Assembly (NCBI RefSeq): GCF_022808595.1
Contig: NZ_JAKUCN010000005.1
Coordinates: forward strand, 62,001 to 126,000
DNA from: Microvirga solisilvae
Lineage (GTDB): Bacteria; Pseudomonadota; Alphaproteobacteria; Rhizobiales; Beijerinckiaceae
DNA length: 64,000 nt
Direction: 5' to 3'
Of the stretch, positions 54,352-62,879 are shown one piece after another. The notes below the pieces were generated by a model. The model was not told where the DNA came from and ran no database searches. It was given only the letters and a program-made list of their open reading frames with translations. A program made the position numbers and the translations under genes. Each line of letters starts with the position of its first letter. Position 1 is the first letter of the stretch.

Positions 54352-55524
54352 ATGTCCATCCGTTTCAAGGATCAGCCTGCCCCCACGAGGCCCGTACAGC
54401 GCTCGCCCATCGAGGCTGCAGAGGCTGCGCGGCGGCGCATGGACGATCCGGCCTATCGGGTGGAGGTGGACCGAAGGCGCGGCCGGGGTGCCGTCTCCAA
54501 TCCGACCGGGCGCTATGAGCCGGGACCCCGCGAGAGCTTCGACGACGGGTGGAATATTGAGGAGGAGCTTCCTTCCCTCCCCACCGAGGTGATCATCGAG
54601 AAGCCGCGCACGATCATCACCAAAAACGACTCGCCCGACATTCTCTTCGAGAAATCGATCAACCCTTATCGCGGCTGCGAGCATGGCTGCTCCTATTGCT
54701 TCGCGCGGCCGACGCACGCCTATCAGGGTCTCTCCTCGGGTCTCGATTTCGAAACCAAGATCTTTGCAAAGCCCAATGCCGCCGAACTTTTGGAAAAGGA
54801 GCTGCGCGCGCCGAGCTATCAGCCCACCACCATCGCGCTTGGCGCCAACACCGATCCTTATCAGCCGGTGGAGCGGAAATTCCGCATCACGCGCTCCATT
54901 CTCGAAGTGCTCAACCGCGCCAATCATCCCGTCGGCATTGTGACGAAATCGGCGCTGGTCACTCGCGACATCGATATTCTTAGCCAGCTGGCCGACAAGC
55001 ATCTGGTCAAGGTCGCGCTCTCGATCACGACACTCGATCCGACGCTCGCGCGCAGGATGGAGCCGCGCGCCGCCGCGCCCGCCAAGCGCCTGGAGACCGT
55101 GCGCAAGCTCTCGGAGGCCGGCATTCCGGTGAGCGTGCTGGTCGCCCCCATCATCCCGGCCATCAACGATCACGAGATCGAGGAGATTCTCAAAGTCTCG
55201 CAGCAGGCCGGCGCGCAGGAGGCGGGCTACGTGCTGCTGCGCCTTCCGCACGATCTGAAGGATCTGATGCGCGACTGGCTGGTGGAGCATTACCCCGACA
55301 AGCTCAAGCACGTGTTCTCGCTGCTGCAGGAAGCGCGCGGCGGTAAGGATTACGATGCCGATTGGAGCACGCGCCAATCGGGCGTCGGCCCCTATGCCTG
55401 GATGATCGGCCGCCGCTTCGAAACCGCCTGCGAGCGGCTGGGCATGAACAAGCGCAACCTCTCCCTGCGCAAGGACCTGTTCCAGGCGCCGGCCAAGGAG
55501 ACGGGGCAGCTGAGTCTGTTTTAA
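54352..55524 (+). CDS. PA0069/Rv2578c-type radical SAM protein, SOS-controlled
   Basis: A 390-residue radical SAM protein. The [4Fe-4S]-binding CxxxCxxC is CEHGCSYC at Cys109, Cys113 and Cys116, preceded by FEKSINPYRGCEHG and followed by YCFARPTHAYQGLSSGLDFETKI, the pattern of the PA0069/Rv2578c family, distantly related to spore photoproduct lyase. The reaction is unproven; a DNA lesion role is suggested here by two LexA boxes at its promoter. I use ATG at 54352, not the upstream TTG at 54325, because that codon lies at the promoter's start point. Confidence 0.88.
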   Translation: MSIRFKDQPAPTRPVQRSPIEAAEAARRRMDDPAYRVEVDRRRGRGAVSNPTGRYEPGPRESFDDGWNIEEELPSLPTEVIIEKPRTIITKNDSPDILFEKSINPYRGCEHGCSYCFARPTHAYQGLSSGLDFETKIFAKPNAAELLEKELRAPSYQPTTIALGANTDPYQPVERKFRITRSILEVLNRANHPVGIVTKSALVTRDIDILSQLADKHLVKVALSITTLDPTLARRMEPRAAAPAKRLETVRKLSEAGIPVSVLVAPIIPAINDHEIEEILKVSQQAGAQEAGYVLLRLPHDLKDLMRDWLVEHYPDKLKHVFSLLQEARGGKDYDADWSTRQSGVGPYAWMIGRRFETACERLGMNKRNLSLRKDLFQAPAKETGQLSLF

Positions 55525-55533
55525 TCGGAGAGC

Positions 55534-55633
55534 GTCATCCCGGACGCCGAAGGCGAGCCGGGATCGTTTGACGAGACTGGCGCCTTATCTTGAATCCGAT
55601 CCCGGATCTCCGCTTCGCTTTGTCCGGGATGAC
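55534..55633 (-). repeat. Family A paired-palindrome repeat, copy 5 (inverted)
   Basis: A 100-bp copy oriented like the one at 53019, with a GACGAGACTGGCGCC linker and CGCTTCGCTTTGTCCGGGATGAC end. It lies between two plus-strand genes. Confidence 0.85.
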
Positions 55634-55684
55634 GGGGGGTAGAGGGGGATGATAGAAGCGGCGCGTACCGCTTTGATCCCGCCC

Positions 55685-56326
55685 ATGACCGCATCGATTC
55701 GCTCAACGAAAAAACCCGGCCTTGGCCTCGACCGCGAGCTTTCAGCCCGCGCGCAGGGCTATACCTGCATCGTCGGCCTCGACGAGGTCGGGCGTGGTCC
55801 CCTTGCAGGTCCGGTCGTGTCGGCGGCGGTCGTGCTCGATCTCGGCAACGCGCCTCAGGGCTTAGCGGATTCGAAGACGCTTTCCGCCCAGAAGCGTGAA
55901 ACGCTGTTTGCGGAAATCCTGGCGACGGCGAAGGTCGGCATCGCCTCCGTGTCCCATGCGGAGATCGATACCATCAATATCCGACAGGCGTCCTTGCTTG
56001 CCATGTGCCGCGCCATGGCCGCCCTTCCCTGCACGCCCGACATGGCCTTCGTGGACGGTAACGACCCGCCGCGCCTGCCCTGCGCCACGGAAGCCGTCAT
56101 CAAGGGTGATTCGAGCATCGCTTCCATCGCCGCCGCTTCCATCGTCGCGAAAGTGGTGCGTGATCGCATGATGGCCCGCCTCGGCGAGGCCTATCCGGCT
56201 TATGGATTCGCGAGCAATGCGGGCTACAGCACGAAAACGCATCTTTCAGTGCTCGCAAGCGACGGTCCTTGCCCGTTTCATCGGCTGAGTTTTGCGCCGT
56301 TGAAGCAAGGGTTACTGGACCTGTAA
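55685..56326 (+). CDS. rnhB: Ribonuclease HII
   Basis: A 213-residue RNase HII, which nicks at ribonucleotides in DNA. The catalytic set is visible: DE in IVGLDEVGRGPLAGPVVSAAVVL, Asp in AFVDGNDPP, and Asp in IAAASIVAKVVRDRMMARL. Also DSKTLSAQKRE and YGFASNAGYSTKTHLSVL. The start is uncertain: ATG at 55685 is used, but an in-frame ATG at 55649, right after a family A repeat and with AGAGGGGG immediately before it, is possible. It precedes ccrM. Confidence 0.92.
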   Translation: MTASIRSTKKPGLGLDRELSARAQGYTCIVGLDEVGRGPLAGPVVSAAVVLDLGNAPQGLADSKTLSAQKRETLFAEILATAKVGIASVSHAEIDTINIRQASLLAMCRAMAALPCTPDMAFVDGNDPPRLPCATEAVIKGDSSIASIAAASIVAKVVRDRMMARLGEAYPAYGFASNAGYSTKTHLSVLASDGPCPFHRLSFAPLKQGLLDL

Positions 56327-56371
56327 CCAAACCTAACGCGCGTTAACCCAAAAAGCTCAATCTTTTCAATA

Positions 56372-56390
56372 AGTCGGCAAGTTTTGCCGA
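56372..56390. terminator. Perfect inverted repeat between rnhB and ccrM
   Basis: GTCGGCAA (56372-56379) and TTGCCGAC (56383-56390) form an 8-bp stem with a 3-base loop in the A/T-rich region between the genes. No T-run follows directly, so it could be a terminator for rnhB or an operator in the ccrM promoter region. Confidence 0.4.
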
Positions 56391-56479
56391 CCCAAAATAA
56401 CACGCATTTTTTCTCCGTCATAAACGCGTTCTTTACCCTAACGGACGATGATCCTGAGTGTCAGTTGCGTAACCGGTGA

Positions 56480-57682
<1,203 letters not shown>

Positions 57683-57709
57683 TTGGACTGACATCACAAG
57701 CAAAAGAAA

Positions 57710-57736
57710 ATACCCAGCCTACGCTGGGTATTTTTA
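57710..57736 (+). terminator. Rho-independent terminator after ccrM
   Basis: ATACCCAGC (57710-57718) pairs with GCTGGGTAT (57723-57731), followed by a T-run. The complementary strand has A-rich sequence before it, so it may also serve the convergent gene. Confidence 0.93.
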
Positions 57737-57749
57737 TTTGAGATCCTGG

Positions 57750-58412
57750 TTAGAACTGCGTCCAGTCACCCTTGAGCAATGAGGGCGATAGGGGCCGCTG
57801 ATTGCCCATCCCAGGCTGGAATAGTCCAACGACGGATAGATCCTGAATTGCCCCCTCGAACCCTCCACCGGGGAGGGAGTAGCCCCATGGGCGGCGAGAG
57901 TGAACGCGCATCAGGGAGCCGATCGTTTCAGCAATCAGGCTCGCGGCTTCCCGTGCTGTTGCTTCCTGAAGCTCGGCATGGTCGGCAGCAACCGCCAGTA
58001 TGTACAGCGGGTTGAAATCCGATGAAGAATAGTGAGCCTTGTTGACGATGGAGCAATAAAGATCCGGCGCCTTCTGATCCTTGACCATGTCATTCCATGA
58101 GGGAGCCCATATTTCTGCATCAAGAAACTTGACCGATGTTTCTCCTCCAACATGGCCAGACATGGAATGCGTCCACTTCTGATGCCCTTTGTCGTTCCAT
58201 CCGATCCGGCCAAAAGACATGGGGCGAGCTGCTGACGATCCCGGAGGAAAGTAAGTTTGCGTCGAGCGGACGGCAGCCTTGCTGCCCGTAGCCGCTAAAA
58301 GGGGATCGAGGATCGCGGCGATCTCGCGCCAACGGGCCTCGATCCAAGGGGGTTCAAGATTCGGATCCCCGAATAGAGCATACACATTGTACTGGCGTTC
58401 ACAGAGCAGCAT
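57750..58412 (-). CDS. Hypothetical protein, A/T-richer, immunity-like size
   Basis: A 220-residue soluble protein of unknown family. It has several Trp and aromatic-rich segments (EPPWIEARWREI, SMSGHVGGETSVKFLDAEIWAPSW) and a mixed alpha/beta look, with no signal peptide, membrane helix or catalytic motif I recognise. Base composition is richer in A/T than its neighbours, suggesting transfer. The ATG at 58412 is used; a TTG two codons earlier is possible. Small orphans of this look are sometimes immunity proteins, but no toxin gene is present. Confidence 0.55.
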   Translation of the reverse strand: MLLCERQYNVYALFGDPNLEPPWIEARWREIAAILDPLLAATGSKAAVRSTQTYFPPGSSAARPMSFGRIGWNDKGHQKWTHSMSGHVGGETSVKFLDAEIWAPSWNDMVKDQKAPDLYCSIVNKAHYSSSDFNPLYILAVAADHAELQEATAREAASLIAETIGSLMRVHSRRPWGYSLPGGGFEGAIQDLSVVGLFQPGMGNQRPLSPSLLKGDWTQF

Positions 58413-58457
58413 GGTCAATTCGAGGAGCCATATTTCAACAAGGGCAGTTCGTTGATC

Positions 58458-59330
58458 TTAGGACAACGACAGCCATTGCAGCAATTCCGCATCGAAGAGA
58501 TCGCTCTCTTCCAATTGCGGCGTGTGCCCGCTCTTCTCCAACACGCGCACTGTCAGATCGCGGAAGCTGCTGCGATACACATCCCATGTCGCATAAGGCG
58601 CAACGAGGTAATCGTAGCGGCCGAGCGCGAGGAAGACTGGGGTGTCGAGCTTGTCCAACCCTTGCCTGATATCGATATCGCGGAACGTCTCGCCCCAGAG
58701 GTGATCGAACACGGGCATGTTCACCTCGACGCCCTGCCAGAGAGGCGCGGCATCATAAGCATGGTCGTACCAGCTCTTCGCACCGAGACGGATGCAGAAG
58801 GTGACGAAGCGCTTCTCGGGCGCTGCCTCGATCTCACCCGGCAACAACGCGAGATCGCTCGCGAGCCTCGCCTTGCGCTCGGGACAGACGGATTCGTTCC
58901 AGTAACGCTCCGAGGCTTCATGGTGCGCAGCGCTGTGGCTCGGGCCTGTAGCGATCATCACCACATGCGAGACATGGCTCGAGTAGCGCTTGGCATATTC
59001 GAGCGCCATGTAGCCATGGCCGGAATGGCCGATGACGATCACCTTCTCATGCCCGAAATGGCGTCGGACGAGATCGATATCGTCGAGCACTGCATCGAGG
59101 CTGTAATCGGCGGGCTTCAGTTCCTCGGAGGCTTTCGCGAAGCCGCGATGATCCACGAAGATCAGCTGCAGGGATTGCCTCAGGCGATCCGAGAAAACCC
59201 GTGGGTAATAGACCGCGCTGCCGATGACGATGGCAGGCGCGCCCTGCCCCTCGACGGAATAGGCCAGCTCGAAATGGCCGGAGCGAATGGTGCCGCGCGT
59301 GGCGGTTTCAGGTGTCTTGAATTGAGACAT
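58458..59330 (-). CDS. Alpha/beta hydrolase
   Basis: A 290-residue alpha/beta hydrolase. The nucleophile elbow is VIVIGHSGHGYMALEYAKRY (G-x-S-x-G, about residue 103), the oxyanion region FVDHRGFAKAS, the Asp is probably in LALGRYDYLVAP and the His in EKSGHTPQLEES near the C-terminus. The substrate is unknown. It is divergent from a LysR regulator across a 338-bp region, so it is the likely target of that regulator. Confidence 0.87.
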   Translation of the reverse strand: MSQFKTPETATRGTIRSGHFELAYSVEGQGAPAIVIGSAVYYPRVFSDRLRQSLQLIFVDHRGFAKASEELKPADYSLDAVLDDIDLVRRHFGHEKVIVIGHSGHGYMALEYAKRYSSHVSHVVMIATGPSHSAAHHEASERYWNESVCPERKARLASDLALLPGEIEAAPEKRFVTFCIRLGAKSWYDHAYDAAPLWQGVEVNMPVFDHLWGETFRDIDIRQGLDKLDTPVFLALGRYDYLVAPYATWDVYRSSFRDLTVRVLEKSGHTPQLEESDLFDAELLQWLSLS

Positions 59331-59668
59331 GATGTTTCTTTCAAACGTGCGTCATGATCCAGCCGAAGCCGATGCTTCGGCCACGAAGACGTGACGGGGC
59401 AGCCCCGACAAAGGGGTTCCGTGTCACAGGTATCGTGTCGGATAGCGTCGCTAACGAATGAGAGGCATCTGTTCCGTCCTTCGCGTGAGGAACTGCTTGT
59501 GCCTCAGCTCTTAAGCCTTGTGAAGCCCCTCGACCCCTTCAAGGTTGTAGAATGCTCTCAAGCGAATGGAGGGCTGCGCCGGATCCGGCTTGAAGCGATG
59601 GTGGATTGATCCAAGCACCCGGAACATCCCCCTATGCCGAACCCGGTCAGACGTTTTAGCATCCTCTC
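59331..59668. other. 338-bp intergenic region between divergent hydrolase and LysR genes
   Basis: No convincing gene or RNA is seen. A short open frame at 59391-59609 lacks a ribosome site and coding character. The region must contain the promoters of both flanking genes and probably LysR binding sites, but no clear palindrome stands out. Confidence 0.5.
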
Positions 59669-60565
59669 ATGGCTCACGCTCCTCACGCCCCCTTCACCCT
59701 TGCCTTCACAGAACCGTCCTGGGACGACCTGCGGATCCTCCTGGCCGTGGTGGCTCATGGATCAATGAACGGCGCGGCGAAGGCCCTAGGCCAAAGCCAG
59801 CCGACCATTGCCCGGCGCATCAAGACGCTGGAGGAAACCCTCGGGCTCGATCTGTTTCAGCGCGGCCCCAACAATCTCGAACTGACGGAAGCCGGGCAGG
59901 CCCTCGTCGACGCGGCCTCTCCGATGGGAGACGCCGCGAGCGTCGTGTCGCGCACGGCTGCTGCCTATCGCCCCGATCCAGATGCACCCGTGCGGATCAC
60001 GGCCACCTCTTCGGTCGCCATGTTCCTGTCGCTGCACTCGGGCGAGTTGCACAAGGCGGCGGAGCCGGTGGAGATTTCCTACATTCCCACCCGCAAGAGG
60101 CTCGATCTCGCCTCGGGCGAGGCCGACATTGCACTTCGTATGCGAACCCTGCCTGAAGGCACGGACGATCTCGTGGCGCGCAAGATCGGGCAGATCGCGT
60201 TTGCCATCTACGCCACGACGGAGAATCCTGACGCCGTCATCGCTCCGCCGGAAGATCCGACGTTGTCGCGCCAAGCCGCTTATGTTGCTGAGTTCGCGCA
60301 AGGCCGCACCATCGCCGCGCGCATCGGCGACATGCCGATCCGCTATCAGGCGGCGAAGTCGGGTCTGGGCGCAGCTTTCCTGCCCTGCTGGCTCGGCGAT
60401 ACCGATCCCGACCTCAAGCAGATCGTGAAGCCCGAAGGCGATCTGATCGAAGACGTGTTCCTCGTCATGCATCGCCGCAGCCGCAACCGCCCGAACGTGA
60501 CGCGCGTGGCGAATGCGCTGGCTGCCTTGTTCAAGCGCAGTCAGAAGGCGCTGATCGGCGGTTGA
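59669..60565 (+). CDS. LysR family transcriptional regulator
   Basis: A 298-residue LysR regulator. The N-terminal HTH (about 17-75) reads WDDLRILLAVVAHGSMNGAAKALGQSQPTIARRIKTLEETLGLDLFQRG, followed by the effector domain with RITATSSVAMFLSLHSGEL and a ligand-pocket loop ARIGDMPIRYQAAKSGLGAAFLPCWLGD. It is divergent from the alpha/beta hydrolase, which it probably controls, and ends five bases from the convergent cdsA-like gene. It resembles the regulator at 25414 in its WDD entry. Confidence 0.88.
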   Translation: MAHAPHAPFTLAFTEPSWDDLRILLAVVAHGSMNGAAKALGQSQPTIARRIKTLEETLGLDLFQRGPNNLELTEAGQALVDAASPMGDAASVVSRTAAAYRPDPDAPVRITATSSVAMFLSLHSGELHKAAEPVEISYIPTRKRLDLASGEADIALRMRTLPEGTDDLVARKIGQIAFAIYATTENPDAVIAPPEDPTLSRQAAYVAEFAQGRTIAARIGDMPIRYQAAKSGLGAAFLPCWLGDTDPDLKQIVKPEGDLIEDVFLVMHRRSRNRPNVTRVANALAALFKRSQKALIGG

Positions 60566-60569
60566 GCGC

Positions 60570-61514
60570 CTATACGGTGTAGAAAAAGCGCGTCAGGTGG
60601 AAGAACAGGGGCGCGGCGAAGCTCACCGAATCCATGCGGTCGAGAACGCCGCCGTGGCCCTGCACCATCGTGCCCCAATCCTTCGCACCCATGGAGCGCT
60701 TGACGGCGGAGAGCGACAATCCGCCGAGGAAGCCCGCGATCACGATCAGGCCCGCCATCGCTGCTGCTGCGAGCGGCGAGAACGGCGTGATCCAGAACAG
60801 GGCGGCACCGAGCGCCATCGCTGACAGACCACCGCCGACAAGTCCCTCGACGGTCTTTGACGGAGAAATGACGGGCGCGAGCTTCGTCTTTCCCATCAGC
60901 TTGCCGAACACGTACTGCATCACGTCGCTGAACTGCACGACGGCGGTGAGGAAGAACAGCAGCAGAAAGCCCTGGCCTTCATAGCCGGGGATCTGGAGCA
61001 GGATCAGCGCTGGCGCATGGCTGATGCAATAGACCGTGAGCATCACCGCCCATTGAATGCGGCTGACGCGCAGCAGGAAGTTCACCGGATCGCCCTGCAA
61101 CGACGACAGGCTCGGCAGAAGGAGGAAGCCGTAGACCGGGATCAGGATCGCGAAAAGGCCGTACCAATCGCTCCAGACAAGCCAGTATTGCAGCGGCAAC
61201 AGCACATAGAACGCAAGCACCAGCGGCGCATGATCCGCGCGCTGGGTCGGCGTGAGCGAGATGAATTCGCGCAAGGTATAGAAGGATGTGAGCGCGAACA
61301 GCAGCACCGTCGCGGTGAAGCCCAGCGCATAGCAGGCCGCGAAGATCGCGATCATCCCCCACCACGCCTTGATGCGCGCATTGAGGTTCTCGACCGTCGC
61401 AACACCGCTTTCCGATTTTGTCTTGCGCGCAAGCCACGTGCCGATGGCGGAGGCCAGCGCCAAGATCGCGACGACGATCCCGAACAGGATCAGGGATTTC
61501 TGGAGAAGCGTCAT
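60570..61514 (-). CDS. Phosphatidate cytidylyltransferase (CdsA family)
   Basis: A 314-residue integral membrane enzyme with about eight helices, making CDP-diacylglycerol from phosphatidate and CTP. The signature is split over the C-terminal third: ISPSKTVEGLVGG, then GAKDWGTMVQGHGGVLDRMDSVSFAAPLF. Length is somewhat above E. coli CdsA (285). It is the last gene of a three-gene operon, overlapping the acyltransferase by ATGA. Because a chromosomal cdsA normally sits with ribosome-recycling and MEP genes, this is probably a second, dedicated copy. Confidence 0.88.
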   Translation of the reverse strand: MTLLQKSLILFGIVVAILALASAIGTWLARKTKSESGVATVENLNARIKAWWGMIAIFAACYALGFTATVLLFALTSFYTLREFISLTPTQRADHAPLVLAFYVLLPLQYWLVWSDWYGLFAILIPVYGFLLLPSLSSLQGDPVNFLLRVSRIQWAVMLTVYCISHAPALILLQIPGYEGQGFLLLFFLTAVVQFSDVMQYVFGKLMGKTKLAPVISPSKTVEGLVGGGLSAMALGAALFWITPFSPLAAAAMAGLIVIAGFLGGLSLSAVKRSMGAKDWGTMVQGHGGVLDRMDSVSFAAPLFFHLTRFFYTV

Positions 61515-62134
61515 GACGTCAGGGCCTCGAGAGCGGGCGGCGCGAGCGCTGAGACGGCGGCCTGCGCGCGCAGAAGGAAGGCTTCCTTCTCCTCGTTCTC
61601 GACATACGCGAGAGCAGGACCGAAATGCGCGGAGCAGATGATGGGAAGCGGCAGGATTGCGCCTTTCGGCATCGCCCGCGCGGGATTGTCGAGATAAACC
61701 GGGATGAGCTCCGCGTTCGGAAACTCTTTGGCCAATCGATAAAGCCCGCTTTTGAAAGGTCCAGGCAGCCTGTTGGCGCTGCGCGTGCCTTCCGGAAACA
61801 GGATCAGCGAATGGCCTTCAGTGAGCGTCTTGCGCAGGGGCTCCAGCGCCTCGCCGGGCGCGGAGGATCCTGAGCGGTCGATCAGCACGGCGTTGAGGCC
61901 CTTTTGCGCGATGAGGCGCTTGAGAGCGCCCTGCCCCCAATAATCCGCGGCAGCGGCCGGATGCGTGGTCGCGCGCAGTTCTTTCGGCAAGGCGGACCAC
62001 AACAGCAGCGTATCGAGATGACTGCCGTGATTGGCGAAATAAATGCGCTGTTTCTCGACAGGTTCAGAGCCTGTCCAGCGCGAATGCGCGCCGACGAGAA
62101 AACGCGTGAGGCCGATGAGAACGAGATCGATCAT
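61511..62134 (-). CDS. Lysophospholipid acyltransferase family protein
   Basis: A 207-residue PlsC-like acyltransferase. The catalytic H-x4-D is NHGSHLD (about 36-42), and the glycerol-phosphate-binding motif is LFPEGTRSANRLPGPFKSGLYRLA. A later VYLDNPARAMPKG stretch matches the family's third block. It is shorter than E. coli PlsC and lacks a long N-terminal membrane region, so its acceptor could be lysophosphatidate or another lysolipid. It overlaps both neighbours by four bases. Confidence 0.87.
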   Translation of the reverse strand: MIDLVLIGLTRFLVGAHSRWTGSEPVEKQRIYFANHGSHLDTLLLWSALPKELRATTHPAAAADYWGQGALKRLIAQKGLNAVLIDRSGSSAPGEALEPLRKTLTEGHSLILFPEGTRSANRLPGPFKSGLYRLAKEFPNAELIPVYLDNPARAMPKGAILPLPIICSAHFGPALAYVENEEKEAFLLRAQAAVSALAPPALEALTS

Positions 62135-62793
62135 GGCTTATCGGCTCCGATGCGATCCGCAACGGCTTTCAGGCGCGCGACGCAGGTCGCAATTGATCCG
62201 ATCAGCATGATCCACGCAGTGATGAGAAGCACATAGCGTTCACCCCAGACGAACGCTTCGATGAGGGCGAGAACGCAAGCACCCGTCAGCAGCGCCATGC
62301 GATGCTGCTTCGCCATCGGCCCGCGAAAATCCTGGGCTTGTCCCAGCGCTCCGCCGAACACGCGAATATAGGCCGTCAATGCCGCCGCGAGCGCGCCGGC
62401 CCAACCGAGCCATGAAGAACCGGCGGCATAGCCCAAAGCCACGATCAGCAGCGTGTCGGCAATACGATCTGGAACCTCGTTGTAGAGCGCGCCGACCGGC
62501 GAGCCGCGTCCGCCTTCCACCGCCACCATGCCGTCGAGCAGATTGCACAGGAGGCGCAGCTGAATGCCGAGAATGGCAACCACGTAAAGCAGCGGATAGG
62601 CAGGCGCATAGACGAGAGCAGCGGCGCCAAAAGCAGCGAACGCGATGCTCGCCACCGAGATCTGGTTGGGCGTGACGGAGGTCTTCAGCAGAGCCTGCGT
62701 GAGCTTTTGCGCGAAGCCGCTGTTGCGCGCCGCAATCGGCCGCCGCGCATCGGGCTTTGCGCCGCCCGTGAATTCATCCGGTTGCATGGACAT
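62131..62793 (-). CDS. CDP-alcohol phosphatidyltransferase family protein with atypical motif
   Basis: A 220-residue membrane protein with about five or six helices. The family motif D-G-x2-A-R-x8-G-x3-D-x3-D appears as DGMVAVEGGRGSPVGALYNEVPD, so the Arg is Val and the third-position Asp is Asn. The first and last Asp are kept. It would join CDP-diacylglycerol (or a similar CDP-lipid) to an unknown alcohol. First gene of a coupled operon with an acyltransferase and a CdsA-type enzyme, an arrangement reminiscent of E. coli ynbAB. Activity is uncertain given the substitutions. Confidence 0.8.
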   Translation of the reverse strand: MSMQPDEFTGGAKPDARRPIAARNSGFAQKLTQALLKTSVTPNQISVASIAFAAFGAAALVYAPAYPLLYVVAILGIQLRLLCNLLDGMVAVEGGRGSPVGALYNEVPDRIADTLLIVALGYAAGSSWLGWAGALAAALTAYIRVFGGALGQAQDFRGPMAKQHRMALLTGACVLALIEAFVWGERYVLLITAWIMLIGSIATCVARLKAVADRIGADKP

Positions 62794-62879
62794 CGAGATT
62801 CTCGGCGACGTAAGATGCGAAACTGAGTTACGCCTCTTACCACCTTGGCCTTTGAACCGTCAAAAGCAAACCAGGATCA

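Noticed and set aside
59391-59609. 72-codon frame in the hydrolase/LysR intergenic region
   Set aside because: No ribosome site or coding character; it lies where divergent promoters must be.
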